Part shown: positions 24,828-34,666 of the stretch, piece by piece
Numbering within the stretch: position 1 is the first letter of the stretch
Layout: each line of letters opens with the position of its first letter
Assembly (NCBI RefSeq): GCF_000196115.1
Contig: NC_005027.1
Span: 2,046,001-2,110,000 of the forward strand
Reading direction: 5' to 3'
DNA: 64,000 bases
Source of the DNA: Rhodopirellula baltica SH 1
GTDB lineage: Bacteria > Planctomycetota > Planctomycetia > Pirellulales > Pirellulaceae
The notes under the pieces: model-generated
The model's database searches: none
Told to the model about the DNA's origin: nothing
The model's input: only the letters and a program-made list of their open reading frames with translations
Position numbers and translations under genes: made by a program

Positions 24828-25661
24828 TCAGTTCAGCAGTTTCTCAACGAGCGGAACAATGTCAGCTTCGTACGTGAAGCCCGCGGTTTCGCCGACATCC
24901 GAAAACAACTTGACCATTTTCCCTTTTTCGTCGAACACGATCACAGCGGGAATGGATCCAATTCCGATTGCCTCAAACACTTCATCGCTGGGTGTTTGCA
25001 CGATGTAATTCGTGAAATCAGCTTCGACGCTGGAAAGAAACTGAGTGACCTTTGGTTCGTATGATTCCGGTGGGCGAGTCTTGCGACCATCAAAGTCAAC
25101 GTTGGCTCCTATCGCGACAACCTTCTCTCCGAATCGATTCTGCATCGCGACCAGATTCGGAAACTCTTTCAAACAAGGCCCACAAGCCAACGACCAAACA
25201 TCCAACACGGTCACCTTGCCCGTCTTCCCGGCTTTCTCACGAACCTTGTCCCACTTGGCGTATTCGATGGAAACGTCTTTTGCAGTGGCAACCAAAACCG
25301 TCGACGTATCTCGCTCCGTCACTTTGCCATCAGCAGCACCGAGATCCAAATCATCAGGCAAGCTCATACCGCCTTCGGCAGGGCTGGAACGCTTGACCGG
25401 TGCATCGGGCAGATCGCCTTCGGGCAAAGTGATTCCACCAGGCGTGTTTAAGTTGGGTTGCCGAGAATCAACCGCCGCCGGTTCCACCGCAGGCTCGGCC
25501 CCGTTGGATTCGGTCGAAGCCTCAGGTGTCTCCGTCGTCGGCGACGAAGAAGATCCGCACCCGCCCAATAACAAGACAAATGGCAACAAGGCGCAGCGGA
25601 CAAAACTTAAATACGAGAATCGATCCATCGTTGAACTCGGCATGGGGAAACGAACGAACAA
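24828..25661 (-). CDS. Thioredoxin-like (TlpA-type) lipoprotein
   Basis: 277 aa. The lipobox LLLGGC gives a lipidated Cys (~residue 35), followed by a Ser/Thr/Pro/Glu-rich linker to ~150. A TlpA/ResA-type thioredoxin domain then carries the active site CGPC in DVWSLACGPCLKEFP, and a cis-Pro in GIGSIPAVIVFD. Such proteins reduce disulfides outside the cytoplasm, for example apocytochrome c thiols, which fits the nearby haem protein. ATG at 25643 is an alternative start. Confidence 0.88.
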   Translation of the reverse strand: MFVRFPMPSSTMDRFSYLSFVRCALLPFVLLLGGCGSSSSPTTETPEASTESNGAEPAVEPAAVDSRQPNLNTPGGITLPEGDLPDAPVKRSSPAEGGMSLPDDLDLGAADGKVTERDTSTVLVATAKDVSIEYAKWDKVREKAGKTGKVTVLDVWSLACGPCLKEFPNLVAMQNRFGEKVVAIGANVDFDGRKTRPPESYEPKVTQFLSSVEADFTNYIVQTPSDEVFEAIGIGSIPAVIVFDEKGKMVKLFSDVGETAGFTYEADIVPLVEKLLN

Positions 25662-25699
25662 CCAAACACTACGTTAACAAAATGTCTGAACTTTGGCAC

Positions 25700-28189
25700 T
25701 CAGCGACGCTTCATTCCGTTGAAACTGGCCGCCGCCGACAAGGGGTCCTCTGGCCAATCATGTTTCGGGTACCGGCGTCTAAGTTCCTTGCGGATTTCGC
25801 CGTAAGTTGAGCCCCAAAAGCTAGCTAAGTCATTGGTAATTTGTTGCGGCCGACCATTCGGACCCAGCAAATGCAACTGCAACGGCTGTCGTCCTCGCAA
25901 TATTCGCGGAGTTTCGGGCCAACCAAAACAAAGCTGAATTTTCACTTCGATCCAAGGTGGTTTGCCTTCGACGTAGTGCACCGCCACCTTTCGTCCCCCC
26001 GGCAACTGCACCTCTTCAGGAGCTTCCTCCTGCACAATCTGCCAAGCCGAATACCCGATCGTTCCTAGAACGTGATCCTTCCATGGGGCGGACCTCAACT
26101 CTTGAAGGCTTGAGCGGCCGACGCACATTTGCCGAAGCAATTCCAAATGCATCGCTTCGGTAACTGAGGGAACCTGGTCGTCGACTTCCCCAACCATTTC
26201 GATCCGATGCAATAGCTTCTGAAATTTGGCACCGCCGAGTGGAAGCTGCATCTTCGCGTTGTCGAACAAGATCGACGCGGTTTCCTCATCGCCGGGAACC
26301 TTGGCCGGCGTCTCACGAAGAATCAAGTCGCCGTAGGTCACTTGGCGTCGGCAACGAACCGCACCGCGTTCTGCGTCCCATGACTGTGTTTGCACGGTAT
26401 GAACCATTTCACCGTCCAACCATTCCTCCTGGATTGGCACAGCCGCCCTCACTCGAGATTCCGTCCCACCGCCGTCCACGTCAAAGCAAAGCAACAACTC
26501 TTCGTTGACTCCTTCGCCCAGTGCTCGCGTCAGTCCCGATACACCGCGACCACCGACCATCCGGCCGCGATCGGGTGAATCCGCACGACGCAAGACGACT
26601 CGGTCGGGATAAGCGGACAGCAACGCTCGGGCAACCGCCACGTCACGATCCATCTTGGCGGCCTCACCTTGTCCCGGCTCTCCTTCGGGCAAAGAACGAC
26701 GAATGGTTTCGGCCACCGATCGAAGCGACTTGATCGAAAATGCGGAAACAGATCGTGGCACTCGATTGTTTTCAATTGCATCGACTTTGTCCGCCAGCGT
26801 CATCGACGTCATGTCTTCCAGAGGATCTCGCTCACTCATCAATGCCGCCAGAATCGCGACCGAAGATCTCGGCAACGATCCGACTGCTTCCGTTGTCATC
26901 CTCGCGATTCGCGGATGCAATGGCATCTCTGCCATGACCTGACCAGCGCGGGTGATGCGACCACTTTCATCGATTGCTCCAAGCATTCGCAGCAAAGCCT
27001 GAGCTGTTTCAACAGAATGTTCAGGTGGCGCTGTCAACCATTGCATCGCGTGCAGATCTGTTTCGCCGTGGCTGGCCAGCATCAGCACCACTTCGCTTAA
27101 GTCCGATCGCAGTATTTCCGGAACGTCATATTCGTCGCGGGATCGCTGTGCCGCCTGGCTCCACAACCGATAAGCCTCTCCGGGCGCTGTCCGCCCCGCA
27201 CGGCCAGATCGCTGGTCAGCGGATGCCAATGAAATCGACGTCGTCTCCAATTTGGTCAGCCCACGACGGGAATCAAATCGGGGGACTTTCGCCATCCCTG
27301 AATCAACGACCGCGGTCACTCCATTAACCGTCACCGATGTCTCGGCAATGTTGGTCGACAAAACCACTTTGCGATCAGCCGACGGTCGGATCGCTTCGTC
27401 CTGCTGTTTGGGAGAAAGCGAGCCGTGCAGCACCACAGTGCGGACATCATTGGGCAAGTCCACTCGCTCCAACTCCGATTGCACTCGGCGAATCTCCCCC
27501 ACACCGGGCAGGAAAACCAGCACGTGTCCGCTGCTACTCTCCAAAGCATCGCGAATTGGTTTGACCATACGCCTTTCAATCCGCTCGCCCGGCTGATCTT
27601 CGCCATAGTGAACGCTGACCGGGAATGCACGTCCTTCGCACCGCAACGAAACCGCGTTTTGCGAGTGAACTTCATTCAGATATTCGACGATGGGTTCCGT
27701 TTCCATGGTCGCGGACATCACAACCAAACCCAAGTCGTCTCTCAATTCAGAACGCAAACGATGCGTCATCGCGAGGGCCAGATCCAGTTCCAGAGTGCGT
27801 TCGTGGAACTCATCCAAAATCACGCAGGCGACATTCTCGAGCAACGGATCCGACTGCATCCTTCGTAGAAACATGCCAGTCGTCATAAACAGCACGCGAG
27901 TCGACTTCGATTCGCGGCGATCCAATCGAACGTGGTACCCGATCGTTTCACCGATCGACTCGTTTCGCGAACGAGCGATCCAGTCCGCCACCGAACGCGC
28001 CGCCAATCGTCTGGGCTGAATCACCCAGATCTGACCCGCGACGTCGTTATCCAGCAGTGTTTGCAAAACGGCAGGCGGCACCCCGGTCGTTTTACCGGCA
28101 CCCGGTGGAGCCTTCAGCACCACCGCATTCCCGCTATCGATTGCCGTTTGCAGCGGCGAGAGAACATCTTCGATTGGAAGTCGATTCAT
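25700..28189 (-). CDS. hrpB: ATP-dependent helicase HrpB
   Basis: 829 aa, the normal HrpB length. DExH helicase motifs: Walker A APPGAGKTT (residues ~28-36), DEFHE (motif II), MSAT (motif III), LSTNIAETSVT and QRSGRAGRTAPGEAYRLW (motifs V and VI). The HrpB-specific C-terminal region ends FWGSTYGEIRKELRRRYPKHDWPEDP. HrpB-type DEAH helicases are RNA helicases of uncertain role in bacteria. I chose ATG 28189 because it forms an ATGA overlap with the CE15 esterase stop and gives the family's usual start (LPIEDVLSPLQTAI). The coupling to an esterase is odd; the two have no known shared function. Confidence 0.95.
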   Translation of the reverse strand: MNRLPIEDVLSPLQTAIDSGNAVVLKAPPGAGKTTGVPPAVLQTLLDNDVAGQIWVIQPRRLAARSVADWIARSRNESIGETIGYHVRLDRRESKSTRVLFMTTGMFLRRMQSDPLLENVACVILDEFHERTLELDLALAMTHRLRSELRDDLGLVVMSATMETEPIVEYLNEVHSQNAVSLRCEGRAFPVSVHYGEDQPGERIERRMVKPIRDALESSSGHVLVFLPGVGEIRRVQSELERVDLPNDVRTVVLHGSLSPKQQDEAIRPSADRKVVLSTNIAETSVTVNGVTAVVDSGMAKVPRFDSRRGLTKLETTSISLASADQRSGRAGRTAPGEAYRLWSQAAQRSRDEYDVPEILRSDLSEVVLMLASHGETDLHAMQWLTAPPEHSVETAQALLRMLGAIDESGRITRAGQVMAEMPLHPRIARMTTEAVGSLPRSSVAILAALMSERDPLEDMTSMTLADKVDAIENNRVPRSVSAFSIKSLRSVAETIRRSLPEGEPGQGEAAKMDRDVAVARALLSAYPDRVVLRRADSPDRGRMVGGRGVSGLTRALGEGVNEELLLCFDVDGGGTESRVRAAVPIQEEWLDGEMVHTVQTQSWDAERGAVRCRRQVTYGDLILRETPAKVPGDEETASILFDNAKMQLPLGGAKFQKLLHRIEMVGEVDDQVPSVTEAMHLELLRQMCVGRSSLQELRSAPWKDHVLGTIGYSAWQIVQEEAPEEVQLPGGRKVAVHYVEGKPPWIEVKIQLCFGWPETPRILRGRQPLQLHLLGPNGRPQQITNDLASFWGSTYGEIRKELRRRYPKHDWPEDPLSAAASFNGMKRR

Positions 28190-29535
28190 CGAGACTCGGT
28201 TTGCAGCGTCCGATCTGCTAGGTCCAAGTAGCACTCCCAATCGTAATCCGCGAGGTCGTGTTTGCCTTCGCGAAGGTGGTACTGCATCGGCCCCGCATTG
28301 ATGACCGATTGCTCGTTCGGCATGGACGCTTCCTCAACAACTTTCACATCTTCCGAGGACATTCCCAGCAACTGATAAACAGGCGCCGCGGTTTGCCATG
28401 CCAAAAACTCGCCCTTCGGGTCCGCCCATTCATCTTGCGTTGCACTCCCAACCGCGATCGCTCGGGGAGCCGACAACGCGATCAATTGATGCTGGTCGAT
28501 CGGAAGTGCAGATTCGTTCTCGTTGTATTGCAAATAGGCGTCATTGAACCAGTGCGGGAACGAAGTGTTGATGCGTGCCACGGTTTCGCCAATCGCACGC
28601 CGGCAAAGTGCCGCTCCGCCGCATCCCGAATCATTGCTGATCACCATCGCGAAACGAGGATCGGTCGCACCAGCCCACAAAGACGTCTTGCCCAATCGTG
28701 AATGGCCGAGCACGCCCACTCGCGTCGCATCCACGTTCAGTGCTTCGGTTTGCTCAATGGCATCCAATACACAAGACAATCCATACGCCCAACCGGCAAT
28801 GCTTCCGGGACGATGGTTTTCAGGCAACGACGCGATGAACTCTCGCATCAACCCGTGGACCCCATTCTCGAAACCATCATCAAAATCGGGATCAATGTCG
28901 CCGTAATAAACCGTGAGCATCGCATAGCCCCGGTCAGTGATCATCTTCGAAGGCCAGCGAGTCGACGCGACACCGCGACCGGCTTCGATCGCCTTGCTTC
29001 CATCGGTCGTTCCATTCCGCCGATCGCGAACCCAACTGGTCGGAATTCGCGTCTTCGGGTCTTCATCGATGGTGTGGTTGCCTTGAAAGTTCAGCCCCAA
29101 TATCGCCGGCACTGGATCATCTGACTGTGGCACGTCGGCCAAAACCTGCACTACTAGCGGCGAACGATCAGTGGACGAGTCCAAAGGCAAAATGGACACA
29201 TCCAATTCGTGACGTGTTACGCCCGGTCGATAGTCTCGGTCGCTACGCACCACCTTCACCTTGATATTGCGTTGCCCAGGCATGATGCCGAACACATGCT
29301 CCTCAAACAGACGCAACGTTTCCGCACGTCGATCATTCCACTGTTCCGCGGTTTGAACCCGATCGCCGTTCTCTGTTTGCAGAGCGGCGGGCAAATCGTA
29401 GGGGGGAATCTTCGATTCGTCGTAGTTTGGCACAAACTTCTTTGTCGTTTGCGCCATCGTGGACGTCGTCATGGAAAGGAACGCCACGACGACGATCGCC
29501 CCGAGCATTTGATTGTTGTATTTATGAACTTGCAT
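28186..29535 (-). CDS. CE15-family glucuronoyl esterase
   Basis: 449 aa from ATG 29535, with a signal peptide (residues ~9-29) and AAAG upstream; the frame is open to 29607. The nucleophile motif is GHSRLGK (Ser279), followed by the CE15-typical DSGCGGAAL (~302-310). The catalytic His is likely His426 in REGKHDLADYDW, with the acid in TQDEWADP (~367-373). CE15 enzymes cleave esters between glucuronoxylan and lignin or similar uronic-acid esters; in a marine planctomycete the substrate may be an algal uronate polymer. It overlaps hrpB (ATGA), and the preceding gene (29604) may be co-transcribed. Confidence 0.88.
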   Translation of the reverse strand: MQVHKYNNQMLGAIVVVAFLSMTTSTMAQTTKKFVPNYDESKIPPYDLPAALQTENGDRVQTAEQWNDRRAETLRLFEEHVFGIMPGQRNIKVKVVRSDRDYRPGVTRHELDVSILPLDSSTDRSPLVVQVLADVPQSDDPVPAILGLNFQGNHTIDEDPKTRIPTSWVRDRRNGTTDGSKAIEAGRGVASTRWPSKMITDRGYAMLTVYYGDIDPDFDDGFENGVHGLMREFIASLPENHRPGSIAGWAYGLSCVLDAIEQTEALNVDATRVGVLGHSRLGKTSLWAGATDPRFAMVISNDSGCGGAALCRRAIGETVARINTSFPHWFNDAYLQYNENESALPIDQHQLIALSAPRAIAVGSATQDEWADPKGEFLAWQTAAPVYQLLGMSSEDVKVVEEASMPNEQSVINAGPMQYHLREGKHDLADYDWECYLDLADRTLQTESR

Positions 29536-29603
29536 CTTTGATTCGTTGAAAAATGATTTGGAAAGTTGGGTGCGTACGACTCTCTCAGCGACGCTGGTGT
29601 GGC

Positions 29604-30392
29604 TCAATCCAACGAATAGATTTGCAAGTCATCCACCACGACATTTCGTTTGATTGCCAATCGCAACAAACGTTTGGTGGGATGAGCCATCCCTTCGGAA
29701 GAAAATGACGCGACCTCCTCACCGTCGATCGAAACCGTCATCGTGTCTCCCACCACTTCTGCGGCAACGTGATACCACTGTCCCGTTTCCAGTTTGTGCG
29801 GCACCCGCTTTGTCTTCGTTTTCAACTTTTCTTTCACTTCGTTGGAAACCGTCCCGGCTTTGCGGGCTTCACGCGTCTTCAGGTCCATCACGCCAGTTTT
29901 CAAATCCGCGATCTCAACCGCGTTCACACCCACGTTGACACGAAACAAATGCCCGGCCCAAACCTTCTTGTACTGTAGATCGGCGAAGTTGAGTCCCAAC
30001 GAGTCCTTGGGATCTTCCAGCATGAACTTCAACTCAACGCGGCCATCGCGAAACTCCATCGGGTGAGTGACCGACACGCCATGATCCGCCGTTTCATGAA
30101 TGAAGATGCGCATCGCACCGTCCTTCAAATCGACTTGTTTGTGGCCGTTCGCTCGAGACTTGCTGTTTGTGTTCCAGCCGTTACCGACTTCGTCCCGCTC
30201 TTCCTGTGACTCGTTGCGTTCAAAACGGTCTTCAAAGATCAATTTGCCAGTCTTGGATTCAACCGCCATTGCATGACCGGTGGTGAAAACGGCCGCGAGA
30301 GAAACCATGCCCAAGGTCTTCCATGAAAATTCACAAAAACGTTCGACTGACGGACACAAGCGGTTTGGTACAAAGCGTGGGGAAGAGAACAT
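29604..30392 (-). CDS. Exported DUF1080/LamG-like protein
   Basis: 262 aa from ATG 30392; the frame is open to 30563 and the start is uncertain (a second Met at ~residue 29 also precedes the hydrophobic stretch MVSLAAVFTTGHAMAV). The body is a jelly-roll type domain: LIFEDRFERNESQEE, DGRVELKFMLEDPKDSLGLNF, WYHVAAEVVGDTMTVSIDGEEVASF. That pattern is shared by the DUF1080 (3-keto-disaccharide hydrolase) and concanavalin-like folds. It probably binds or cleaves a glycan outside the cell. Divergent from the sulfatase at 30655. Confidence 0.78.
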   Translation of the reverse strand: MFSSPRFVPNRLCPSVERFCEFSWKTLGMVSLAAVFTTGHAMAVESKTGKLIFEDRFERNESQEERDEVGNGWNTNSKSRANGHKQVDLKDGAMRIFIHETADHGVSVTHPMEFRDGRVELKFMLEDPKDSLGLNFADLQYKKVWAGHLFRVNVGVNAVEIADLKTGVMDLKTREARKAGTVSNEVKEKLKTKTKRVPHKLETGQWYHVAAEVVGDTMTVSIDGEEVASFSSEGMAHPTKRLLRLAIKRNVVVDDLQIYSLD

Positions 30393-30654
30393 CGAATGCT
30401 CGTGGAATACGGGGTGGGGATGGAGGTGGGTATGCCTTCGCGAATCGACTCGGGTGCAACCTGTCAAACCGGTTCCCATCGCAATCAAGCTCGCGAAAGT
30501 GCATCGCCGGAGTATAGCTGAGCGATTCGGTTGCTGTGCAATCCGGTGCGAAGATGCAACCAAACGCTCCCGATCAAAACCGGTTATCTTTTTGGGTCCA
30601 TCGGAGAGTCATCCCCTGCCACCCGCTGTCCTGTATCTGCCCCAAGCCCACCCT

Positions 30655-32145
30655 ATGAAACTCGCTGCTACGCTACGACTGGCGTTCCTGGCTGCACTCG
30701 CAACCTGTTGGCTGAACCAAGCATCCGCCGACGATCGCCCCAATATCGTCTGGATCATTCCGGACGACATGTCCGCCAACTTCTCTTGCTACGGCGAAAC
30801 CGCAATCGAGACACCCAACGTCGATGCGTTGGCCAAACAGGGCGTGCAGTTCAATCACGCTTATGTGACCGCGCCCGTCTGCTCCACATGTCGCTCCGCC
30901 TTCATCACCGGCATGTATCAAACGACCATCGGGGCACATCACCATCGCAGCGGAAGAGGCACCGAGAAAATCGATCTGCCCGCAGGCGTCACGATGGTTC
31001 CGAAATTGTTCCAGGACGCGGGATATCACACGTCGATCACCGGATGGCCCATCAAGGGAGGACTGGGCAAAACGGACTACAACTTCGAATGGGACAAGTC
31101 CATCTATGATTCGGCCGATTGGAGCGACCGAAAGCCCGGGCAGCCGTTCTTCGCACAAATTCAAACGCAGGGCGGCAAACTACGCGGCAAAGATGCGAAA
31201 GGTTGGGACAAAGTTGCCAATTCCGCACGATCGCGATTTGGACAATCGACGCCGATCGAATCGGTCGTTTTGCCACCGTACTATCCCGATCACGCCATCA
31301 TCCTTCGCGATTGGGCCGCATACCTGGATTCTGTTCGTATGACTGATGCGATGGTCGGTGAAGTGGTCGCCAAACTGGAAGAACAAGGCGTCCGGGACAA
31401 CACACTGATATTGTTCATGACCGACCATGGCATCAGTCATGGACGAGGGAAGCAGTTCTTGTACGACGAAGGCCTGCATGTACCGTTGGTTCTTAACGGC
31501 CCTGGCATCGAGCCCGGTACCGTCCGAGATGACCTTGTTGAACACATCGACATCGCTGCCCTGTCATTGGCCGCAGCAGGAATTGAGATTCCCGAATCGA
31601 TGCAAGCCCGCGACATTCTCGCAGCCAATTACCAGACTCGAGACGCGGTGTTCGCCGCTCGCGATCGATGCGACGAAACCGTCGATCACATTCGGTCGGT
31701 TCGAACAGATCGGTTCAAGTACATTCGCAACTTCCTGTCCGATCGACCGTACTTGCAACCATGTGCGTACAAGGATGCGAAGGCAATCCTGATCGCTCTT
31801 CGCGAATGCCACGAGGCCGGCACGCTGGATGAAAACCAGTCGCTACTTTTTCGCAACGTTCGTCCAAAAGAAGAGCTGTACGACTTGGACAGCGACCCAC
31901 ACGAACTGCACAATTTGGCCACCGATCCGGAACACCAATCGACCTTGTTTGCATTGCGAGAAAAGCTGAATCAATGGATGACACAGACCAACGATCGCGG
32001 CCGAACGCCCGAGTCACCGGCACAGTACGAGAGCGACATGAAGGTCTACCTTGACACGCTGCGCATCCGATCGACACCCGAACATCTGCAAACAGTTGAG
32101 CAAAACATTCAGTGGATGAAAACCATGGTCGCCGACGGAAAATGA
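30655..32145 (+). CDS. Exported sulfatase with unusual active-site motif
   Basis: 496 aa with a signal peptide (residues ~3-25). Metal ligands Asp37-Asp38 (WIIPDDMS) and TDHGISHGRGKQ are present. The formylglycine site reads C76-S-T-C-R80 against the usual C-x-P/A-S-R, so two of the five positions deviate, though Cys and Arg remain. The start at ATG 30655 is set by the signal peptide; the frame is open to 30280. It is a paralogue of the sulfatase at 2754 (shared TTIGAHHH-like and DHIRSVR..RFKYIRNF motifs). It should remove sulfate from a polysaccharide if it is matured. Confidence 0.9.
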   Translation: MKLAATLRLAFLAALATCWLNQASADDRPNIVWIIPDDMSANFSCYGETAIETPNVDALAKQGVQFNHAYVTAPVCSTCRSAFITGMYQTTIGAHHHRSGRGTEKIDLPAGVTMVPKLFQDAGYHTSITGWPIKGGLGKTDYNFEWDKSIYDSADWSDRKPGQPFFAQIQTQGGKLRGKDAKGWDKVANSARSRFGQSTPIESVVLPPYYPDHAIILRDWAAYLDSVRMTDAMVGEVVAKLEEQGVRDNTLILFMTDHGISHGRGKQFLYDEGLHVPLVLNGPGIEPGTVRDDLVEHIDIAALSLAAAGIEIPESMQARDILAANYQTRDAVFAARDRCDETVDHIRSVRTDRFKYIRNFLSDRPYLQPCAYKDAKAILIALRECHEAGTLDENQSLLFRNVRPKEELYDLDSDPHELHNLATDPEHQSTLFALREKLNQWMTQTNDRGRTPESPAQYESDMKVYLDTLRIRSTPEHLQTVEQNIQWMKTMVADGK

Positions 32146-32172
32146 GTTCAACGTCATCACCGAATCAATGAC

Positions 32173-32910
32173 ATGAGTGAAGATTCAATCAATTTGGAAG
32201 TTGCGTCGCGAGCTGAATTGGTCCGTGTACTCAAGCAGTTCCCGCTCACCTACGAGCAGCACCAGGTTCTGAACAAACCGGGCATGAAACTTCTCGTTCA
32301 ACAATTGCTGCGCAAACGAGTTCGCTTCACAATCGGGCTCGGTGTGCTCGCTGCAACTTGCTCGGCCTTTGCAATCCAAGGCATTGCTTCTTCAAGCATC
32401 TACCTCCCGTGGATCTTGGTCGCCGCATTGCTGGGACACTGGTCATATCGGCGAATCCGAAGATCTAACTCGCTACGAGAAACTTTCCATCGCTTCGAAC
32501 AGAGCCGTTTGGGCCAAACCGATCAACAAATCTCACTTGGCGATGCACTGCGGCTGTCTTTTTCGCTCGACTACGATGAACATCAAGTGATCCATCAAGG
32601 AGATGATCAATTGGTCGCAGACCGGATGATCGATCGGCTCAACAAGAATTCAGCAACCTTGGCGTTGGGGGCAGCCGGGGTGGCGCTTTTGACTTGGAAT
32701 CGGGCTGGTCTTCAATCGTGGCCGTTCATCATTGTTTTAGCGGCCGGCGTTGCCGCATACTCCTGTCAAAATTGGTTGCAGATTCGGCGGGTCAAAAGAA
32801 TCGTTGGCGAACATGCCGAATCGACGATCGAATCCGGTGAGGATCCGCTTCATGTCCTGGCTGAAGCTTTCGGCGACGAAGAGCATGCCACCAGTTCAAT
32901 GCCTTCGTGA
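32173..32910 (+). CDS. Four-TM hypothetical protein with internal duplication
   Basis: 245 aa, 27 bp after the sulfatase stop. It consists of two similar halves: YEQHQVLNKPGMKLLVQQLL (residues ~26-45) with two following membrane segments, and YDEHQVIHQGDDQLVADRMI (~132-151) with two more. Each half ends in a basic stretch (RRIRRSN, RRVKR). This points to a gene duplication and fusion. No family recognised. The soluble repeats face one side, probably the cytoplasm. Confidence 0.78.
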   Translation: MSEDSINLEVASRAELVRVLKQFPLTYEQHQVLNKPGMKLLVQQLLRKRVRFTIGLGVLAATCSAFAIQGIASSSIYLPWILVAALLGHWSYRRIRRSNSLRETFHRFEQSRLGQTDQQISLGDALRLSFSLDYDEHQVIHQGDDQLVADRMIDRLNKNSATLALGAAGVALLTWNRAGLQSWPFIIVLAAGVAAYSCQNWLQIRRVKRIVGEHAESTIESGEDPLHVLAEAFGDEEHATSSMPS

Positions 32911-32946
32911 TCTTTCATGGCCTTACCAGTCTTTTCAGGACAAACG

Positions 32947-33660
32947 ATGAAACGCTTCCTATTCCTAACGCTGTTGATTATGGGATGCACGGATCCAGCA
33001 ACGCAGCTCCAAACGTCTGCAACCAACCAATCACCATCGCCAGTCGAACCGGAACCGACACCTGAACCTTGGGGTGGCCTCAAAGTTCAATTCGTCGGCC
33101 AGCCATTAGCGGACGCAAAACAGATCGTCGTGATGCTGCACGGATATGGAGCTTCGCAGGAAGACCTGATTCCACTTGGCGAATACATCGGCGTGGAACA
33201 ACAATGCCAAGTCTATCCAGAAGCCCCCATCTCCGTGCCCGATGGCGGATTCGCATGGGCCACTGAAGACGCACACTGGGAAAGTTCCACCAAGCAAATC
33301 ATCGCCCTGATCGAGGAACTGCATGACTCCAACCAAGACGCCAAGATTGCTGTGGGCGGATTCTCACAAGGAGCCACCTTGGCGAGCCTTCTCGCGAAAG
33401 ATCCTGGGTTGCCGATCGACGATCTGTTCCTTTACTCACCCGCTTGGTTGGAATTCAAATCCGAACTGCCTGATAAAGTCAGACCGGACGTGCTGCTAGC
33501 CCATGGACGCTTTGATCAAGTCCTACCGTTTTTTGATGCAAAAGAAATGCTAGGCGCGCTGCTTCGTCACGATGCGAACGTGAATTGGATGCCGTTCAAT
33601 GACGGCCACACGATCCCGAAGCAAGTGGTTGACGCGACGCGAGACAAACTGCTGCGTTGA
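32947..33660 (+). CDS. Lipoprotein carboxylesterase/phospholipase-like hydrolase
   Basis: 237 aa from ATG 32947. The lipobox LLIMGC (Cys14) lipidates it; a Pro/Glu/Ser linker follows to ~40. The alpha/beta hydrolase domain shows the oxyanion motif MLHGYGA (~63-69), the nucleophile GFSQG (Ser140), the acid in AHGRFDQVLP (~191-200) and His in NDGHTIP (~223). This is the set and order of the bacterial phospholipase/carboxylesterase family. It hydrolyses short-chain esters at the outside of a membrane; the substrate is unknown. Confidence 0.85.
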   Translation: MKRFLFLTLLIMGCTDPATQLQTSATNQSPSPVEPEPTPEPWGGLKVQFVGQPLADAKQIVVMLHGYGASQEDLIPLGEYIGVEQQCQVYPEAPISVPDGGFAWATEDAHWESSTKQIIALIEELHDSNQDAKIAVGGFSQGATLASLLAKDPGLPIDDLFLYSPAWLEFKSELPDKVRPDVLLAHGRFDQVLPFFDAKEMLGALLRHDANVNWMPFNDGHTIPKQVVDATRDKLLR

Positions 33661-33820
33661 GACGGTGTTGCGGCAAGCAAAACGCGATTGTGACGAGTCA
33701 CACGACGTTGATAGCGAGGATTGAGTCACCACGCATTCGAATCTTCGATCCGTTTCGCCCCAGCCTGGTGTGTTATTCTGCGGGAAGTCACCTCGCCAGA
33801 TCCTCTCCAAGTAGAGCCCG

Positions 33821-34666
33821 ATGAGATCATTGTCACAGCGCGTATTGATGTCAGTTTTGTTCTGTCTCGTCAGCATGTCCGTCATCACGGTTCCAGCCTT
33901 CGCTCAGCGAACTCGCAAACCGATCACCTGGGTCAATTCGGACATTCCAAACTTCCCCGGTTTGGAACACAAGGTTCTCAAAAGCGAAACGCTGGGACAT
34001 GAGGTGGGATATGTCGTTTGGACGCCGCCGGGATTTTCCGTTGATGCTGACACTCGTTATCCCGTCGTCTATTTCCTGCATGGTGCTGGCGGAAATGAAC
34101 GATCAGACGCCGCTGGTTTCGCATCGCTGATTGCCAAAGGCATTCAAGACAAAACGATGCCGCCAGCGATTTGTGTTTGTCCCAACGGCGGAATGAGCGG
34201 CTACCGAGGTGAAGTGGAGTCGATGATCGTCGACGAGTTGATCCCATTGATCGACTCGACTTATCCCACCCGAGCTGACGCGCAATCGCGAGTCATCGCG
34301 GGTTTCTCAATGGGCGGAGCCGGTTCGGTTCGACTATCGCTGCTGCATCCCGACTTGTTTTGTGCCGCGGGCAGCTGGGGCGGAGCGTTGGCGTTCCGTG
34401 GCGAACCTGAAAAAAGCCCTCTGCTTCCAGCCGTGAAAGAGAACGCCGACACACTTCGTAAGAATGGTTACGCCGCGTTGCTGATCAACGGAGACAGCGA
34501 CCGCCCCGACGCGTTTGCATTGCTTGCAGAAACGTTTCGATCACACGATATTTCGCACCAGGTCGTGATCGTCGAGAACACCAAACACAATCTCGGAGAC
34601 TACCACAAGAAGACCGCGGATCAAATGATCTCCTTCCTTGGCAAACAGCTCCTACGAAACCGTTGA
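33821..34666 (+). CDS. Exported esterase (CE1/esterase D-like alpha/beta hydrolase)
   Basis: 281 aa with a signal peptide (residues ~9-29, cut after AFA). Motifs: YFLHGAGGNE near residue 87, nucleophile GFSMGGAGS (~161-169), acid in NGDSDRPDA and His in VENTKHNLGDYH. This is the order of esterase D / feruloyl-type CE1 enzymes. It probably removes acyl groups from a polysaccharide in the periplasm, matching the CE15 and sulfatase genes nearby. Single gene, 160 bp after the hydrolase lipoprotein. Confidence 0.85.
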   Translation: MRSLSQRVLMSVLFCLVSMSVITVPAFAQRTRKPITWVNSDIPNFPGLEHKVLKSETLGHEVGYVVWTPPGFSVDADTRYPVVYFLHGAGGNERSDAAGFASLIAKGIQDKTMPPAICVCPNGGMSGYRGEVESMIVDELIPLIDSTYPTRADAQSRVIAGFSMGGAGSVRLSLLHPDLFCAAGSWGGALAFRGEPEKSPLLPAVKENADTLRKNGYAALLINGDSDRPDAFALLAETFRSHDISHQVVIVENTKHNLGDYHKKTADQMISFLGKQLLRNR

